This document shows, in pieces, positions 23,628 to 36,400 of a stretch of DNA of 64,000 nt (the stretch's first letter is position 1; every line of letters starts with the position of its first letter). Origin of the DNA: Cyclina sinensis. Taxonomy: Eukaryota; Mollusca; Bivalvia; Venerida; Veneridae. The translations under genes were made by a program, and so were the position numbers. The stretch spans positions 37,355,977-37,419,976 of the forward strand of contig JAAONU010000014.1 in assembly GCA_012932295.1 (NCBI GenBank), in the 5' to 3' direction. The notes beneath the pieces were generated by a model. It had not been told where the DNA came from, did not search any database, and was given only the letters and a program-made list of their open reading frames with translations.

Positions 23628-26530
23628 TAATCACCTTTAGTGATAGTTCTAGTTTATCCAGTTATTTCATGTATTTATGATGTCAAATGTATTTCTGTTA
23701 AAAAGATTCCCATGAGGAGTAACTTCTCCTTCCACCTGGGAACAGGGATTCTCGGAAATGAAAATCGATTGTCGCCAAAATTACATATGGCCACTGACGA
23801 TTATTTGCTTGAACTTGATAGAAGTTCTATGACTATTTTAGATAATATTTTTTAAATTCACTGTGTGAGAATAGAACTTAGAAGGTAATGTTCATGTAAT
23901 TTCTGTTTTATATCTTGAAATAGTTCTGTAGATTAAATGCAAAAAAAATTCATTTTGACAAGACAACTCAGAGCAGGTTTAATTAACCAGAATTAACATT
24001 ATCATGTCATAATCTAAAACTGCTTCTGGGGTCAGAGATTATCTTTTTCAAATTAAACCCTGTAATCTTTAGATAACTAATTCATTGGTGCATATTTTTC
24101 TGAACTGCTTGTTCCCCAGGCTTCCAATCATTGACTGATGAATGAAGCAAGTCTTGGTGCAAGCACTGGTTAAATTTCCAAACGCTCGGTCAATGAGTGT
24201 AAGATTTGAAAACAGTTATAAGAAAGGAAATTTTGGTGTTCTACATGCTTTGGTAATGAAAATGCTTTTTACAAATGATGAAAGTTGCCATATAATGAAA
24301 CAAGTCATTTTACAACAACAACAACAACAAAGCAGGTCCTTTGCTAATGTGGTGAATCATGTTTTGACTATAGTTTACATGTCATTTGAGTTGCTAGAAT
24401 TTCTTTTATAGCTGGTTTAATCTAGAATAACCATCCCATGTATATCTAAAGTCTGTGAACTTAACTGCTATTTTAATTGTTCTTTATATATCTCAACTAT
24501 TAACTCCACCATAGCCATTTTCAGCCATTCACATTAAAGTCATGGATTAGATACAAAGTGATATTTCAGAATGATCATTTTTGTGTATGTCTCTATTTTC
24601 AGATTCCTAGAAAGTGTGTATCAAAATGGATTAAAAGTTTGCAAATATAGAGAGGCAAGTAATTATAGAGGTAGGTGTAATAATTATGAACATAGTTCCC
24701 CGATAATGGAATAATTTAACATGAATGTTTAATAGTAAAATAACATTAAAAAGCTATCAGTAATAGTCTGTGATAATGAAATATGTATTATTGCAGCATA
24801 ATCTAGGATCATGCTTAATTCAAGCACTGCCAGTTCTTTGCATTTTGTTGACTGTGATTCATCAGGATAAAGTCACATTCTGAAACAAAAAGGTAATAAT
24901 TCCAAGAAAATGGGCTACAAAATCTAGCAAAATTTTATGAGAATGCATTTCAGGATGCATTTGCATCAGGGAAGAGCTGTCTAGGTTTAAGAAATGTCTG
25001 CTCATAGATTTCTAGTTCTCTTTAAACATCTTGGATTGTATCAGCTGAATGCAGGTTTTATTATGTTCTGTGTATTATTCCTAGAAATACAGAGATTTTT
25101 TAAGAGATGTTCACCTAATGTGCATATCCCATTAGGTTCTGGAAAATAAAGGGCAAAACTTGGCTTATAAATGTTTCAGCAAACAAAACTATTGTAAAAT
25201 GGCTTTTGAAATGTAATGTCTGTTTTGGAAGACAAAAACCTTTCATCTGCGGTGGTGACACCTATAGTAGTTACATTTCTGTTTGATTGATATTTATGAA
25301 GAATGCAGGGAGTATAAGATGAAGTATTTCTTCACAACATGTCACCACAACTCTTAACTCCTTACAGAAATATTCGTAATGCCTCAGTTATTAATGATGA
25401 TTGGAAATGTTTAGAACTCCACATTGAAACTTCTCAACTTTTGCATGTGAAATATATGTGCATTTTCATGAAGTTGTATTTATCACTTGTAAATATTCTA
25501 GTCTTTTATAAACCAAATGCATTTTTCAGCATCTGTATTTCAATTACCATAATCACTAGAGGGCTTATCATGAATGAAAGCTTCCTGTGAGATATAAAAC
25601 TGCTCTGACCACCTAGATTGCATACTCTAGCACCACTTGTATTTCACAGTTTCTTGGCTAATTGGATTTCTCTGGTTATTACACTTTTATCAAATTGGGT
25701 TTAAATTTGTGTTTCTGGATTAAGTGTGATGTTTTCAGAACTGTGGGATAACATTGCAGCATGTAAGGAAAGTTTTTTTTTCTGTAAGCTGTGAAGAAAT
25801 AATTGTTTCAGAAAGTGTAAAATATCTCTAGAGAATAATGTGGAATGAAAAATGAATCTTTAATGGAGGTGTTTCTTAGCAATGGCAGGTTTTGTAGGCA
25901 TTAACTCCTAATGAAAAGTTCTTAACATACAATCTATGGAGTTTCTTACAACAAGATAGTAAGTTAGGCTTTAATTTTGAAAATGACATGGAGATAAAAT
26001 GGTTCTACCAAGATATTCATCTAGGGATGATATTTAAGTGAGTAAAAAGTGCTTCATCTTAACTCTATCATTGCTGTAGTCTTTGTTCAGAACCAAAATC
26101 ATTAGGCTGTTGGACTGTTTCTTCAGCTAAGTCTGTCATCATTGCACTTTGCATCACAGATGGAAACCATCAGCTGCTTGAAATGCCTCTTTGTAAGCCT
26201 GATCAGTAAGTGGACATGGATAAATATACTCCCAGCAGGTGCCATATTGTTGTCATCACTACCATCATCATTTAATGGAACTTATAAGAGGCTATTTGTA
26301 CTTTGAAAGATTAAACTAATTAGCTCAAGAACAGGTCAGCACAAGCACAGAGGAATGTTTTGTATATCTCTAAATTTTATCTCTTTTTTTTGCCATATAA
26401 TGCTACTTTCCCAATCCCTTAATGTATTTTGTAGTATTGAAATTCAAGAAATCCCAAACCTTGAAACCTGCCAAAATTACTCGGAGAAAAAAATCCTATC
26501 GTGAGAAGAAGCTTATAGAATGAAATTAAA
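23628..26530. other. Non-coding DNA
   Basis: AT-rich. A short (CAA)n tract at about 24314-24330 sits inside a chance frame (24142-24411). No gene supported. Confidence 0.5.
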
Positions 26531-26634
26531 GAGCTTTTGAAGCTTTAACTATGATTTACATGAAATTGAACTACATCATGTAGAGCTTTTGAAGCTTTAA
26601 CTATGATTTACATGAAATTGAACTACATCATATA
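26531..26634. repeat. 52-bp tandem duplication
   Basis: Two nearly identical 52-bp copies start GAGCTTTTGAAGCTTTAACT at 26531 and 26583. Recent local duplication. Confidence 0.9.
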
Positions 26635-28879
26635 GTGATTTTGAATGAAAGCACTTGTTTTGGCATGCTACTTTACTTAAAACCTTAAGATTAAGAACAG
26701 AGAACTTCCTGAATATGTTTTCCTCCTTACACATCCCAATAATTTTCAATGGTTCTTGTATTTTAACATTATATAAACTATAAAGCAGTCTTCATTTCTC
26801 CTCATTGTCTTTGAACTTTTTCTCCCTCCTTGCATTTGAGATTTTGCAAGATCTACCTCCTTCTCTTAATTTGTATTTCATTGTCACAGCACTGTTGGCA
26901 GTCACAAAGCGTCTTTACATCCTTTGGAGTCACAGCAAACTTAATGAGGTAACATACTACATCAGAAGATACAATTATTGCTGTGGAAAGTAATTACTCT
27001 TATGAGACTTGCATTCAATATTTCATCACCCTTTTAACATGTGTATAAAGTCTGTGTTTTGTTAAGAAATTGAGGGTATACACAGTCATTCAGAGAGTTG
27101 AGAAGTGAACTGGATTGTTCAGGTCCTATTGGAACCCATTGAGCTGCAGAATGTTTCATTTCAGTGTTAAAGTTGGACTGGTATCATTAACTCTTGGACA
27201 AGAGTCCTTATATTCAGTCCTTTCTCATTGCAGTAGATGGTTAGAATTTTTAGAAAAAAATGTTCAACAGAAAATTTGAAATTGCTGTTTGGCATGTAGC
27301 ATTAGAGAAAAGTGTCACACCAGTTTGCTGTTGAATTCATAGACTTTGAGACTAGCACAAATATTAAATAGGTCAAATCAAAATTTAATACTTTCCAACA
27401 CCAAATCAGTAGTCAGCTAGAATAATTGACAGTTTTGTCAGAGCCATGTATTTTACAGCGAAACAGACAGTTCTGGGAGTGTTGGTTATGGCACTGCAAA
27501 AGCCCCTATTAAGAAAGTGCAGTACCTGTTAGGCAATGTTGTACTTTGTGTTTGTTTAGCTAACAATTTATCTGGCAGATGGGTAGGGATGCACAGTTTA
27601 CTTGTTTGCAATCTTGTAGTTATGTTCTTAGGACAGTTGCCAGCATGCTAATTGTCAATTAGACGCATTTACCAGCATTTACCAAACGTTTATCGTGTGG
27701 TTTGCCAAAGACATTTTATACTGAATGCATGTTTTATAGATTCACACCTGATTTTGTTATTTGTAGATATCTGGCAGATATGTTTACAAGTGGTGATACT
27801 TTTGACGTAATATGTTTCCATGTAAAAATTTAATCAGTGATATTTGTGAAGGAAGTAGCATTAACAGTTTTCTTAGCAGAAATGTACACATAAAGAATTT
27901 TCTCCATTGGAAAGTTTAAAGGTGGTCATGCAAATAGCTTGCAAATTTGAGTATTTTAAGACAGTTTATGCCACTAATTTCATGGAGACAAGTATTTGTT
28001 TGCTGCAGTGATGTTCTCCATTTGTTTCATGTTGGATATAAGGAATTACAGTATATCGAATAGTTGTTGTAGGTATGAAAGATTTTAATTGAATTTTTAA
28101 AAAGCTCTGCTGGGAAGACAGTTTTTTTACTGTCACTTAAGTTGTAAAATGTCTTTTCAGGACAACTGTCTACATTAATTGTCAAATTTTATATTGGTCT
28201 GTGAAAAAAACTTGGACACTAGGGACGTACAGGCTTTATTTTCTTTTTATGTCTAAGAAACGTTAACAATTTTCTCTGTAGAAATGAGTCTGAGCATTTT
28301 CGAAAATGATTTTGAACAAATGTTCCTTGGTCAACCATCTGTAAAAACTGTGAAACTTAAACCATAGCTGCTAGGGGCAGGGCTTATTTCCTGTATGTGT
28401 CTATATAGGAAACTTAAAAAGTCCTCTCCTTAAAGAACGCTGATCCAATTTGAAAATAATTCATTTGTAGGTGTTTAAAAGTGGAAATACCAACATAACC
28501 ACTGTTCAAAAGCATGTACTTTAAATATTGAAGCCTTTCCAGCCTTGTTATCAAATTGTGAAGATGGTACCTTGTAGAGAAAGTGAAATCTTGCTCTATA
28601 GATAACTGCTGTGAGTTAATGATAATCAAAACAAACAGGAGATTACCTACCACTGTTAAAACAGATTACCCAAACAATCAAAGCTTGGCATAATTTTCTT
28701 TGAAAATTTGTGATAGCCTCCTGCTGTCATAACAGTGAAGCTATCAAATCTGAGAGTTGGTCTCTTTTCTGTACAATGTTCAGCAAAAGGTCTCTGATAA
28801 ACTGTACTGAACATCATGGTTTAAAGCAAGAGTACTCCTATCTCAAGAACACTGTCAGTTGCATATGGAAAGTGTTAGT
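26635..28879. other. Non-coding DNA
   Basis: No gene, RNA or repeat recognised beyond simple AT-rich sequence. Confidence 0.5.
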
Positions 28880-29011
28880 TTAAAGCGACTGACTCACAGA
28901 ATGTAGCTTAATTTTTTTTCTTTAAAATGAAAGAGAATTTAATATATACTATGAAAAAACAATTTCATGATTCTATATGTTATGAAAACTGAAGAAAAAA
29001 GAATTTGATTT

Positions 29012-29085
29012 TAACAGGATTCGAACCCATGCCATTCAGGTCAGTAAAACTTAGTGTAGTGACCTAGACCACTGAGTCACCACAG
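29012..29085 (-). mobile_element. tRNA-like sequence inside TTAA element
   Basis: On the minus strand, A-box-like TGACTCAGTGGTCTAGG and B-box GGTTCGAATCC are spaced as in a tRNA gene. The acceptor stem does not pair well. I read it as a tRNA-derived internal Pol III promoter, not a functional tRNA. Confidence 0.5.
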
Positions 29086-29218
29086 AATGTTATTTAGAAG
29101 TGTCAAAATTAACAATATAAATAAATTATCTACAGTGTATAATGGGGTAAATTTTTTACCAACGAAAGTGTGAAAAAGTTTATATTATGATGTGTTTCTG
29201 TAACAAAATATATGTGAT

Positions 29219-29431
29219 ATCCCGGCGGGATTTTAAAAAGTCCCATTATTCCACATCATTTCCAGCTGTCCCAGTATTAAATAAAAATTCCCGTTATTAA
29301 AATCCAGAAAAAAAAAAAATCTTTCATCTGCTGACGTCAATAACTTGCTCAGCTCTGGTTATGGGCGGAGCTTATACTCGGAAACGGTGATCAATACATA
29401 CTACCTTCAAAGCATTGACCAATCAGAGCGC
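29219..29431 (+). promoter_or_regulatory. Promoter-like cluster (CRE, GC box, CCAAT box)
   Basis: A perfect CRE TGACGTCA is at 29332-29339, GGGCGGAGC at 29363-29371 and ACCAATCAGAGCGC at 29418-29431. A near-palindrome ATCCCGGCGGGAT is at 29219-29231. The area is GC/CpG-richer than its surroundings. It lies about 630 bp upstream of a zinc-finger-like ORF on the same strand inside a putative transposon, so it may be that element's promoter. No TATA box or transcription evidence. Confidence 0.35.
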
Positions 29432-30057
29432 ATTTTACTACTTTCATTGAATTAATCCTGTGTTGACAATCGATACACAATTAACAGATTTAGCCATCAA
29501 TGGGTGTTGAATTGGGTCAGTATAATTCGAGTGGGGATGTACACCGAGTAGAAAATTGTTGTGTACAACTTAACAAATTAATTGAATGCTTACCGGTAAT
29601 TTTAAAGGCAAACGGTTAAACATCAATGCATTACTAATGTTACTCTAACCTTTTAAACAGTGTAAAGAAATGACTAAAATACTTTTGATATTTTTGTTTT
29701 AATTCTTGGATTTATTTATAAGAAAAGGTCAAGTAGTTTTAAGACAAGCTTAACAAATTGTAGAAAACCAATTTCAGCAAATATTTAGTTCATTAAACAT
29801 GAAGCAGCTAGTGAAAATCTCGGAAAATTCTGTGTGTCATATGTTTCCGCGACCCCATCGTATTTTAATATTTATAGAAAACAGTGTCTTGGAGACTATT
29901 TATATGGCAAACTTACAACATTCAATTGATTGATTAAGATAAGTGGTCATTATTTAATTATAAGTACCAGTTTTTTATTGAAAAAATTTCCTTTTCTCTA
30001 AGACTTTAATATTTCTGTCGTAGTTACTTTTGAAAGCAACAATTTTAATGAATCAAC

Positions 30058-30369
30058 ATGATTTACATCTTAAAATTGTTTGTAATTTTGTTCAAAAAAA
30101 TTCTGGTGAAACTGGAAACACATCCCAGACTTTTCACATTAAGGGATCTGTGTAAGGACTCAGGTCCAAAAGCTAAAATTCAAAATACAAAAACAAAATT
30201 CAATCATCAGTGGGAATCTGAATATAAATGGATAGGAAAGTGTGCTAAGGGAACAGATTATGCCTTTTGCATGTGGTGCAACCTTTATGCATTAAATAAG
30301 AACAAAAACACTTCATTAGTTTTCTTTTCTGTTCTTCTAGTCTTTCTTTTTGTGAAAACAAGTCGATAA
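30058..30369 (+). pseudogene. BED/TTF-like zinc-finger fragment of a transposon-type protein
   Basis: A 103-codon frame. Residues about 48-75 read FNHQWESEYKWIGKCAKG followed by TDYAFCMWCNL. This is the pattern W-x(n)-W...G-x-x-YAFC-x-x-C found at the N-terminus of BED/TTF-type zinc fingers in hAT-like or ZNF862-like transposon-derived proteins. The second half of such a finger (the His/Cys pair) is not present before the stop, so it is truncated or spliced. A basic stretch (residues about 36-47) precedes it. The first 20 residues are hydrophobic and may be fortuitous, so the true start is uncertain. It lies in the TTAA-bounded element 28880-30558. Confidence 0.4.
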
Positions 30370-30558
30370 AAAATTCCAGTTTTCAAGCTACTGAAAATCC
30401 AGTTTTGAGTTACTGAAGTTATCACATGTATGTAATAAAAACTGAGTCAGTAACCTAATTTAGATATATTCTTGACAACTTTAACCAGAATTTTTACATA
30501 TATAAACATTTTCTTTTTTTCTTGCGTCATTGACCTATATGTGAGTCAGTCACTTTAA

Positions 30559-32988
30559 TACTCATGGACTTTCGATTATGATTTAAGTCCATTGTTATGT
30601 CTTATGATTATAGTCCCTCGTTATGTCATCATTTCCTTTTAAATGACTATGCTTCAGGTCTTGCAGAGTTATGTGCCCTTAGACATAATTGTATTATTAT
30701 TGATTGCATTAGGTACTGTCTAGTTTATATAGATTTTTTTTCTCTTATTTTTGTTCAGTGTAAAGATTGATGCATTCAGTTAATATACTAGTAGTTATGT
30801 ATTATATAAATATAGAATCAGTTCATATGTGTGTGAAGGAAAACTTGATGTAAGCATGTTTCCGATTTATATACAACATTTTTAGTAGTATCTGATTTAT
30901 GACAATATGTTGGCAGTTGATGGTGTGTGCTCTTTGTCTAAGTGATGATTGCTATGTACTGTCTTCCTTGTTATAGTTTATATGTGCACTTTTCTCAGTA
31001 TTTTATAAACTGTTTGCACATTTCCAGAGCTCTATTTCATTTTCACATGTTACCAGAGAGTGCGATGTATATCAAGATTGAGACACAATAGTTCCGAGCA
31101 GATACACATCTGAAATATGGAACCTATCTAATGCCCTAGAGAGATTTCAGGATAAACCATGTAAACATCTCACTTGCCATAAAATTTACTTTTTATAGGC
31201 CATGTGGGGGGCTAAGTCAGTTCTGGTTTCTTTATATAAACATGTATTTTTTCTGCTTTTGAAAATTAACAGTGGTTAAATGGTCGATGACATTCTAGAA
31301 AATGTTCCCAGTAGGGTACCTTGTCTGATACAGAAAAAGTGATTTTCCAGTAATTTTATTCACAGTTTGTGAGACATAAAAAAGGGAAGTTTTCTTGTTA
31401 AAAAGGATATCTTGTGTAACAGGGATTCAAGTGGAATTAAAATGATAAACATCAATGTCTGGAGTATTTAGAGGATTGGAGAATTTGATTGGCTTAATTC
31501 CTTGAGGAGATATCTGGGTAACTGGTTTTGTAGGTGCATTTATTTTTTTACTAGAATTAAATATGGTGGCATTTTGGGGCCAGAATAAGTACTGGAAATT
31601 GAGTTTCATGTTGTTTTTTTAAATGGAAATGCTCCAATTAAGTTTATTTCAGAATTTATATTCAAGATTGTTCATTTATTGTCATAGTGAAGTTTATGAG
31701 ATATTCCTTCTCCAGATTAAGAAAACAAATATTTTCCAGCTCTATAAAATGTTTTTGCTCACATTTTTGTTTGGAAAAAAACAGGGAGAAACAAAAGCAA
31801 GAGAAATATTACAGAAAGAAAGAAGAATTCTAGAGAATATTAAAAACTAGACCTGAGAATTTCAGCAAAGTGACACAATTACCAGTATACTGTAAGTGAC
31901 TAATAATCCTGTTTAGTGATTTATGCATGTTGTTTTTTTTTTTTTTAGGTGGAATCTCACAATTTAAGTAACTAACATTAGAAAGAGTTGTTAACAATTA
32001 AAAAGGGTTTTAATCATTTGACATTACCGGTAATGATAAGGATTTTGTCTACTAAATTTAGCTTCTTTCTAGGAGAGAATTCCATTAAAATCACATTTTT
32101 AGTTAACTTTGTGATCAGAAAAGCAGTTTTGTATCATGCAGATTAAATTGCTTTAAAAAAAAAAAAAAAAAAAAAAAAACCCTAGCTAATATAACAAAAA
32201 TCTGTTAATTGTTTGAGATGAAATTGTAATCAATTTAGATTTCTGTGACTATTTCTCTGTCAGTTTTACAGATGTGTTATACATTTGCGTGGTTGTTTTA
32301 CGAAAAAATATGTTGAAATAATTATGAATGAAATAATTGAAACTATTCCATGAAGCAATCGCTTTTTTGTCTCTGAATGGCTTGAAAGCTCTTAAGAACA
32401 TTGTTCTTGTGTTGTTTGGCGCTTAATGTGAGAATTATGGAAATTATGTATGCAGGTTGTCAGATTGTAGATCTAATCATGCCAATATCTTCCTTCTTGT
32501 AATGAGATATAACTCACTTGTAGTACTGTCGAGAAGCATGTACCAATGATGGTAGATTGTTTTTTCAGCTTGGAAAATGTGAAATTTATGTAAATTTCCT
32601 TACATTTTGCCTTCATGCTTGATTTTCTGTGATATGTTTATTTCTGTTTTGATTCAGTAAATCAAGAACTAGCCAGCATTTGTATGCCTTTAATTGATCA
32701 GTCGTTAAGCAGAATGGTCCCCTGAAGATATTAATCAGAAGATACGGTGCCAGGCTTTTGTTATATATTCAGGAACAGAGACTGTATCTGGTATAAGATG
32801 ATGTTAGTATAATGCAAAAAATAAAGTTGAGCATTAAATTTCTGCTGTATACAATGACACAGTTTATTGAACAAAAAAAAAACAAAACAAACAACTTAAG
32901 CCCACTATTTTCTGTGAGAAGAGTAAAATTGTTAGGGGATTCAAGGGAGCTCAGACCAGTAAAAGTTTACAATAGACCCTTTTTGATA
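30559..32988. other. Non-coding DNA
   Basis: No gene supported. It contains a 25-A homopolymer (32155-32179) without an identifiable retroelement immediately 5' of it. Confidence 0.5.
32155..32179 (+). repeat. A25 homopolymer
   Basis: Uninterrupted run of 25 A. No SINE head or flanking duplication is recognised, so I treat it as simple sequence. Confidence 0.8.
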
Positions 32989-33427
32989 TTAAAGGGGCTG
33001 TGCTCCAGATGACAAAAAAAGAAAGTTTTCTTGTATTATAAATTTCTTGTAATATTTATGACTAATGCTTAAAAAATAACTTACTGACAAAAAATAAGTC
33101 AAATAATTATATTATTAATTGATTTTTTTCCCTTTCAAAGTGCTATACTGTAACGCGACGGTATAACTATATCGTATAAGATTTAAAGTAAATAACTGTA
33201 ATATCACATGCGGCGATGGTGGTGACAGTAAAAGCGTTGGAAATATTTTGTTAACATGAGGGTCCAGAGTTCAAATCAGGCTGGAGCGAAAATATTTTTT
33301 TTATTCTATTTATTCAATATAATCAGTTTTGAAGTAAAATATTATGTTGTTATAATCTCATGGCATCTAAATATATAATTTATGAAAAAAATTTTTTTAT
33401 GTCAAATCTGGAGTACAGCCTCTTTAA
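32989..33427. mobile_element. TTAA-bounded MITE with internal tRNA-like sequence
   Basis: 439 bp. The left end TTAAAGGGGCTGTGCTCCAG pairs with the right end (CTGGAGTACAGCCTCTTTAA, ending 33427) with two mismatches. TTAA occurs at both termini. The interior (about 33208-33287) contains B-box-like GAGTTCAAATC and a weak A-box-like GATGGTGGTGACAGTAAAAG. The terminal pattern TTAAAGNGRCTG is shared with the element at 28880-30558, so both may belong to one family. No ORF. Possibly piggyBac-like by target site, but the tRNA-like interior is atypical for that class. Confidence 0.65.
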
Positions 33428-36400
33428 AGATTTATTTTTAGACCATAAACCAGAACAAGACTTAAGACGGCAAGCTAATAATCATGACAGGGTATAAGCT
33501 TAAACTTGCTTTCTCAGAGGAATGGAGTGCCAGCTCTTGGATGTTTTTCCTTTGACCCCACACCTCCTACGATTTTCCAAGATAAAGGCACCAGTTATTT
33601 GAATAGTTTCATCTTCTTGGGATTGTTGAAACTTCTTTCATGGATTTGTCATCCTACATCATATTCAGAAGAAGTTTACATATTTTTTTTTTAAATTGAG
33701 TCATTGCAATGTGATGTTGTAGTCTACAGAAATATTTTCTCAGGCAGATAGAATCTTCTGCACTTCTTGGATAGAAAGTTTGAAAACCCTGAGAATGATG
33801 ACAGGTATTTGTAATACAATTGATGATTCTTTTGCATTGTGCATTTTTCAGGGCTCTTATAAATATTTACAATGGCTTTCAGGAAATCAGACTAAATAAT
33901 GACGCAAAACAGTGTTTACAATGGGTGCTTATACTGAGCTCTGCTGCAAGGAAACTTAGAGGGTTTTTTTGTTACCTGTTCAGGTGAAGCTGGATTAAAA
34001 GTCAAAGATGATATAAATTCCCTCTTGTCAGCTATTTCTAAAGGCGGCATTCATTTATCATGTCAGTAGCAAGGGTGATAACTCTGCCATTGTTGGTAAG
34101 CTTAATGTTTGTTACAGTTAGGCACTTTTACATCAATATGTCACTGACAGAGTAAAAATCTTTATTGAAATGTTTTACATTGTAGCTGGGCCCTGGAAAA
34201 ACAAAAAAAATTCTGTTTTGACTGAAATTCAAGTTCCTGTATTTATGTGTCCAGAACTCCATAAAAAAATCAGTCCAGGTATTTTCCAAAAAAAAGATTT
34301 TAACTTTTCATAGAAATGCCAAAATTTGACACCTAAACCCTAGTTGGCCCATAATAAAGTCCTTCACACCTATCATGATAAAATTACTTCTTTGACCAGT
34401 GGCCCAAGGCAGTAATCACCAGTTGGGGGTCTCAGACCTATTGACTTGTGAAAATTTCTGGAGCCCTGCATTATATAGCAATACTTGAAAATTACCAAGA
34501 AAGGATTTAATTTTGATAATTTTTTCAAGTGACAGAAATAGTCCTTTAAAGCACTTAAAATTTCTGTAATTAGTTGCAAATGGTGACTCCATTTGTTTCT
34601 TGTCTGACTTGCGGAAAGTGATGTCTAACTTTGTACTCCTCTGCTTGGTTACTTTATCAGTGTGATAGCACAAGATACAGATAGGAATATAAGACAAGAA
34701 CACTTTCTTTGAAAAATCAGGTAGACATAATCTATCCTTCATACATGATTACTATCAGACTAATAGCATCTTTCACTGATAAGCCCTTAAAGAATGAGAA
34801 ACAGGACAGGTTTTTGAACATAAACTTTAAAAACATGACAAAAGATAGATAACCAGTATTCCACTGTACAGAGGTAAGGTGTGGCTACATGTTTGAAAGG
34901 ATTTCTATGGAGTAAATTGGTTCTGTGGTAGATATATGTAAAGGTTGCAAAAGAGTCTAAGGTTTTCATTCCTCATAATTCTGTTACATTCTTTGTATCT
35001 GTCCATGTTATCATGACCATTTGAAGGTTCATGTCCAGGGTAAAGTTGCCATCTAGATAACATAAGAAATTGAGAAACTTCAAAAGCTGTTAATCTTACA
35101 TTATATTTATAATTGTTAAAGTATTTTTTTTTTAAATGCTTCAAATTTCTGATTCCTGACCTATAGGGAGTTGGAAATTATGTTTTCAGTATATAATGTA
35201 TGTATTATTCTGTTTCCATGGCATGGATGTTATGGGATTCTCCTAAAAAATTACACATACTTTGATAGACAGATTTGACTGTATTAATACCCTGCAGGAT
35301 ATTTCCAGGAAGAATAAATCTTGTTATAAGTTCCTTACAGAAAATCATTTGAAAACATTGGCTGTTTTTACATAGAATATAGCTTTAGCCATGTGTTAGA
35401 GCAAACGTTCATTTCCAGAACGAAGGTTTTATAAAAGTGTTTATTCTGCAGTTATAGTTGGTTAGCATCTTGAACATATCAGTTCAACAACAGGTCTCAA
35501 AAAGGATAGGAAATTCAGAATTTACAGAAAAATGTAAATAAAAAGTTCAAGCAGCTTTTTGAATCCTGTCTAATTCTTTTTCAGTGGCTCGGCATGAGTT
35601 GATTGAATGTTACCTGATGAGAAATTTAAGGGTTTGAACCTTGGTTCTGACCTGATATTTTTTGTTAAATTCTTTAGATGTTATTCTATGAAGAGTAGAT
35701 TTGAGCACTGTTTCCATGCCTGAATTCTGATCAGGTAAAAATGTTACTCCTACATAAATGGGTAATTTCAATAATTACTTCAAATGGTTCGATTAAAAGA
35801 TAAATTCTATTGCTATTTTTGCTTCTGTTACTATTTTGGCTAATCATTTAATACAATATTTCAATTACAGCAATGATGTTGTTCATTTCCTGAAATATTC
35901 CTATGTAGTTATTGTGGTACCGTTTCTGTTTTCCCAATCTTGCTACAGTTTACGTCATGCGAGAGACAAAATAACAAGCAAAAAAATGGTGTACTTTTAC
36001 TAACCCAATGCAGTTTAGATTAGGAATTATTTGCTGGAAATGTTATAACTTTCAGTGCCGCAAAACATAGATTTATCGCAAAATGCATTTACTGCTGCAG
36101 AACGGAATATTTAGTTTTCATGATTTCCTAGATAATATCGAAATGATTACAGACATCAATGTTTTGATTTATGGATAAAACTTGATTTTGTATCAAATCT
36201 TGCATTGTTGCTAACAAATAGTTAAAGTTAATGCAAAAATAAAGACTTTAAGACCTTGTATTCGATAATTGCAATATTACATTTGTTCTAGATATTTAAT
36301 TGGAAGGTTGCGATCAGCTTTGATTAAATTCTGTAATATGTAAAATGCTGGAAATTATTTATTTTTTTATTTAATTTTTATTTTTTTAAGAACTTTGTAA

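Larger units (their letters stand above)
28880..30558. mobile_element. TTAA-bounded element with 19-bp TIRs (putative)
   Basis: Left end TTAAAGCGACTGACTCACA at 28880-28898. The right end, TGTGAGTCAGTCACTTTAA, finishes at 30558 and is the reverse complement with one mismatch. Both ends carry TTAA, as expected for TTAA-targeting (piggyBac-like) insertion. Inside are a minus-strand tRNA-like sequence (29012-29085), a promoter-like cluster (29219-29431) and a zinc-finger-like ORF (30058-30369). It may be one degraded transposon or a nested composite. The TIR match is clear; the unity of the 1.68-kb interior is inference. Confidence 0.55.

Noticed and set aside
35580..35660. Possible further tRNA-like/SINE head (AGTGGCTCGGCATGAG ... 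GGTTTGAACC)
   Set aside because: The B-box-like match is fair but the A box is poor, and I found no target duplication or body similarity.
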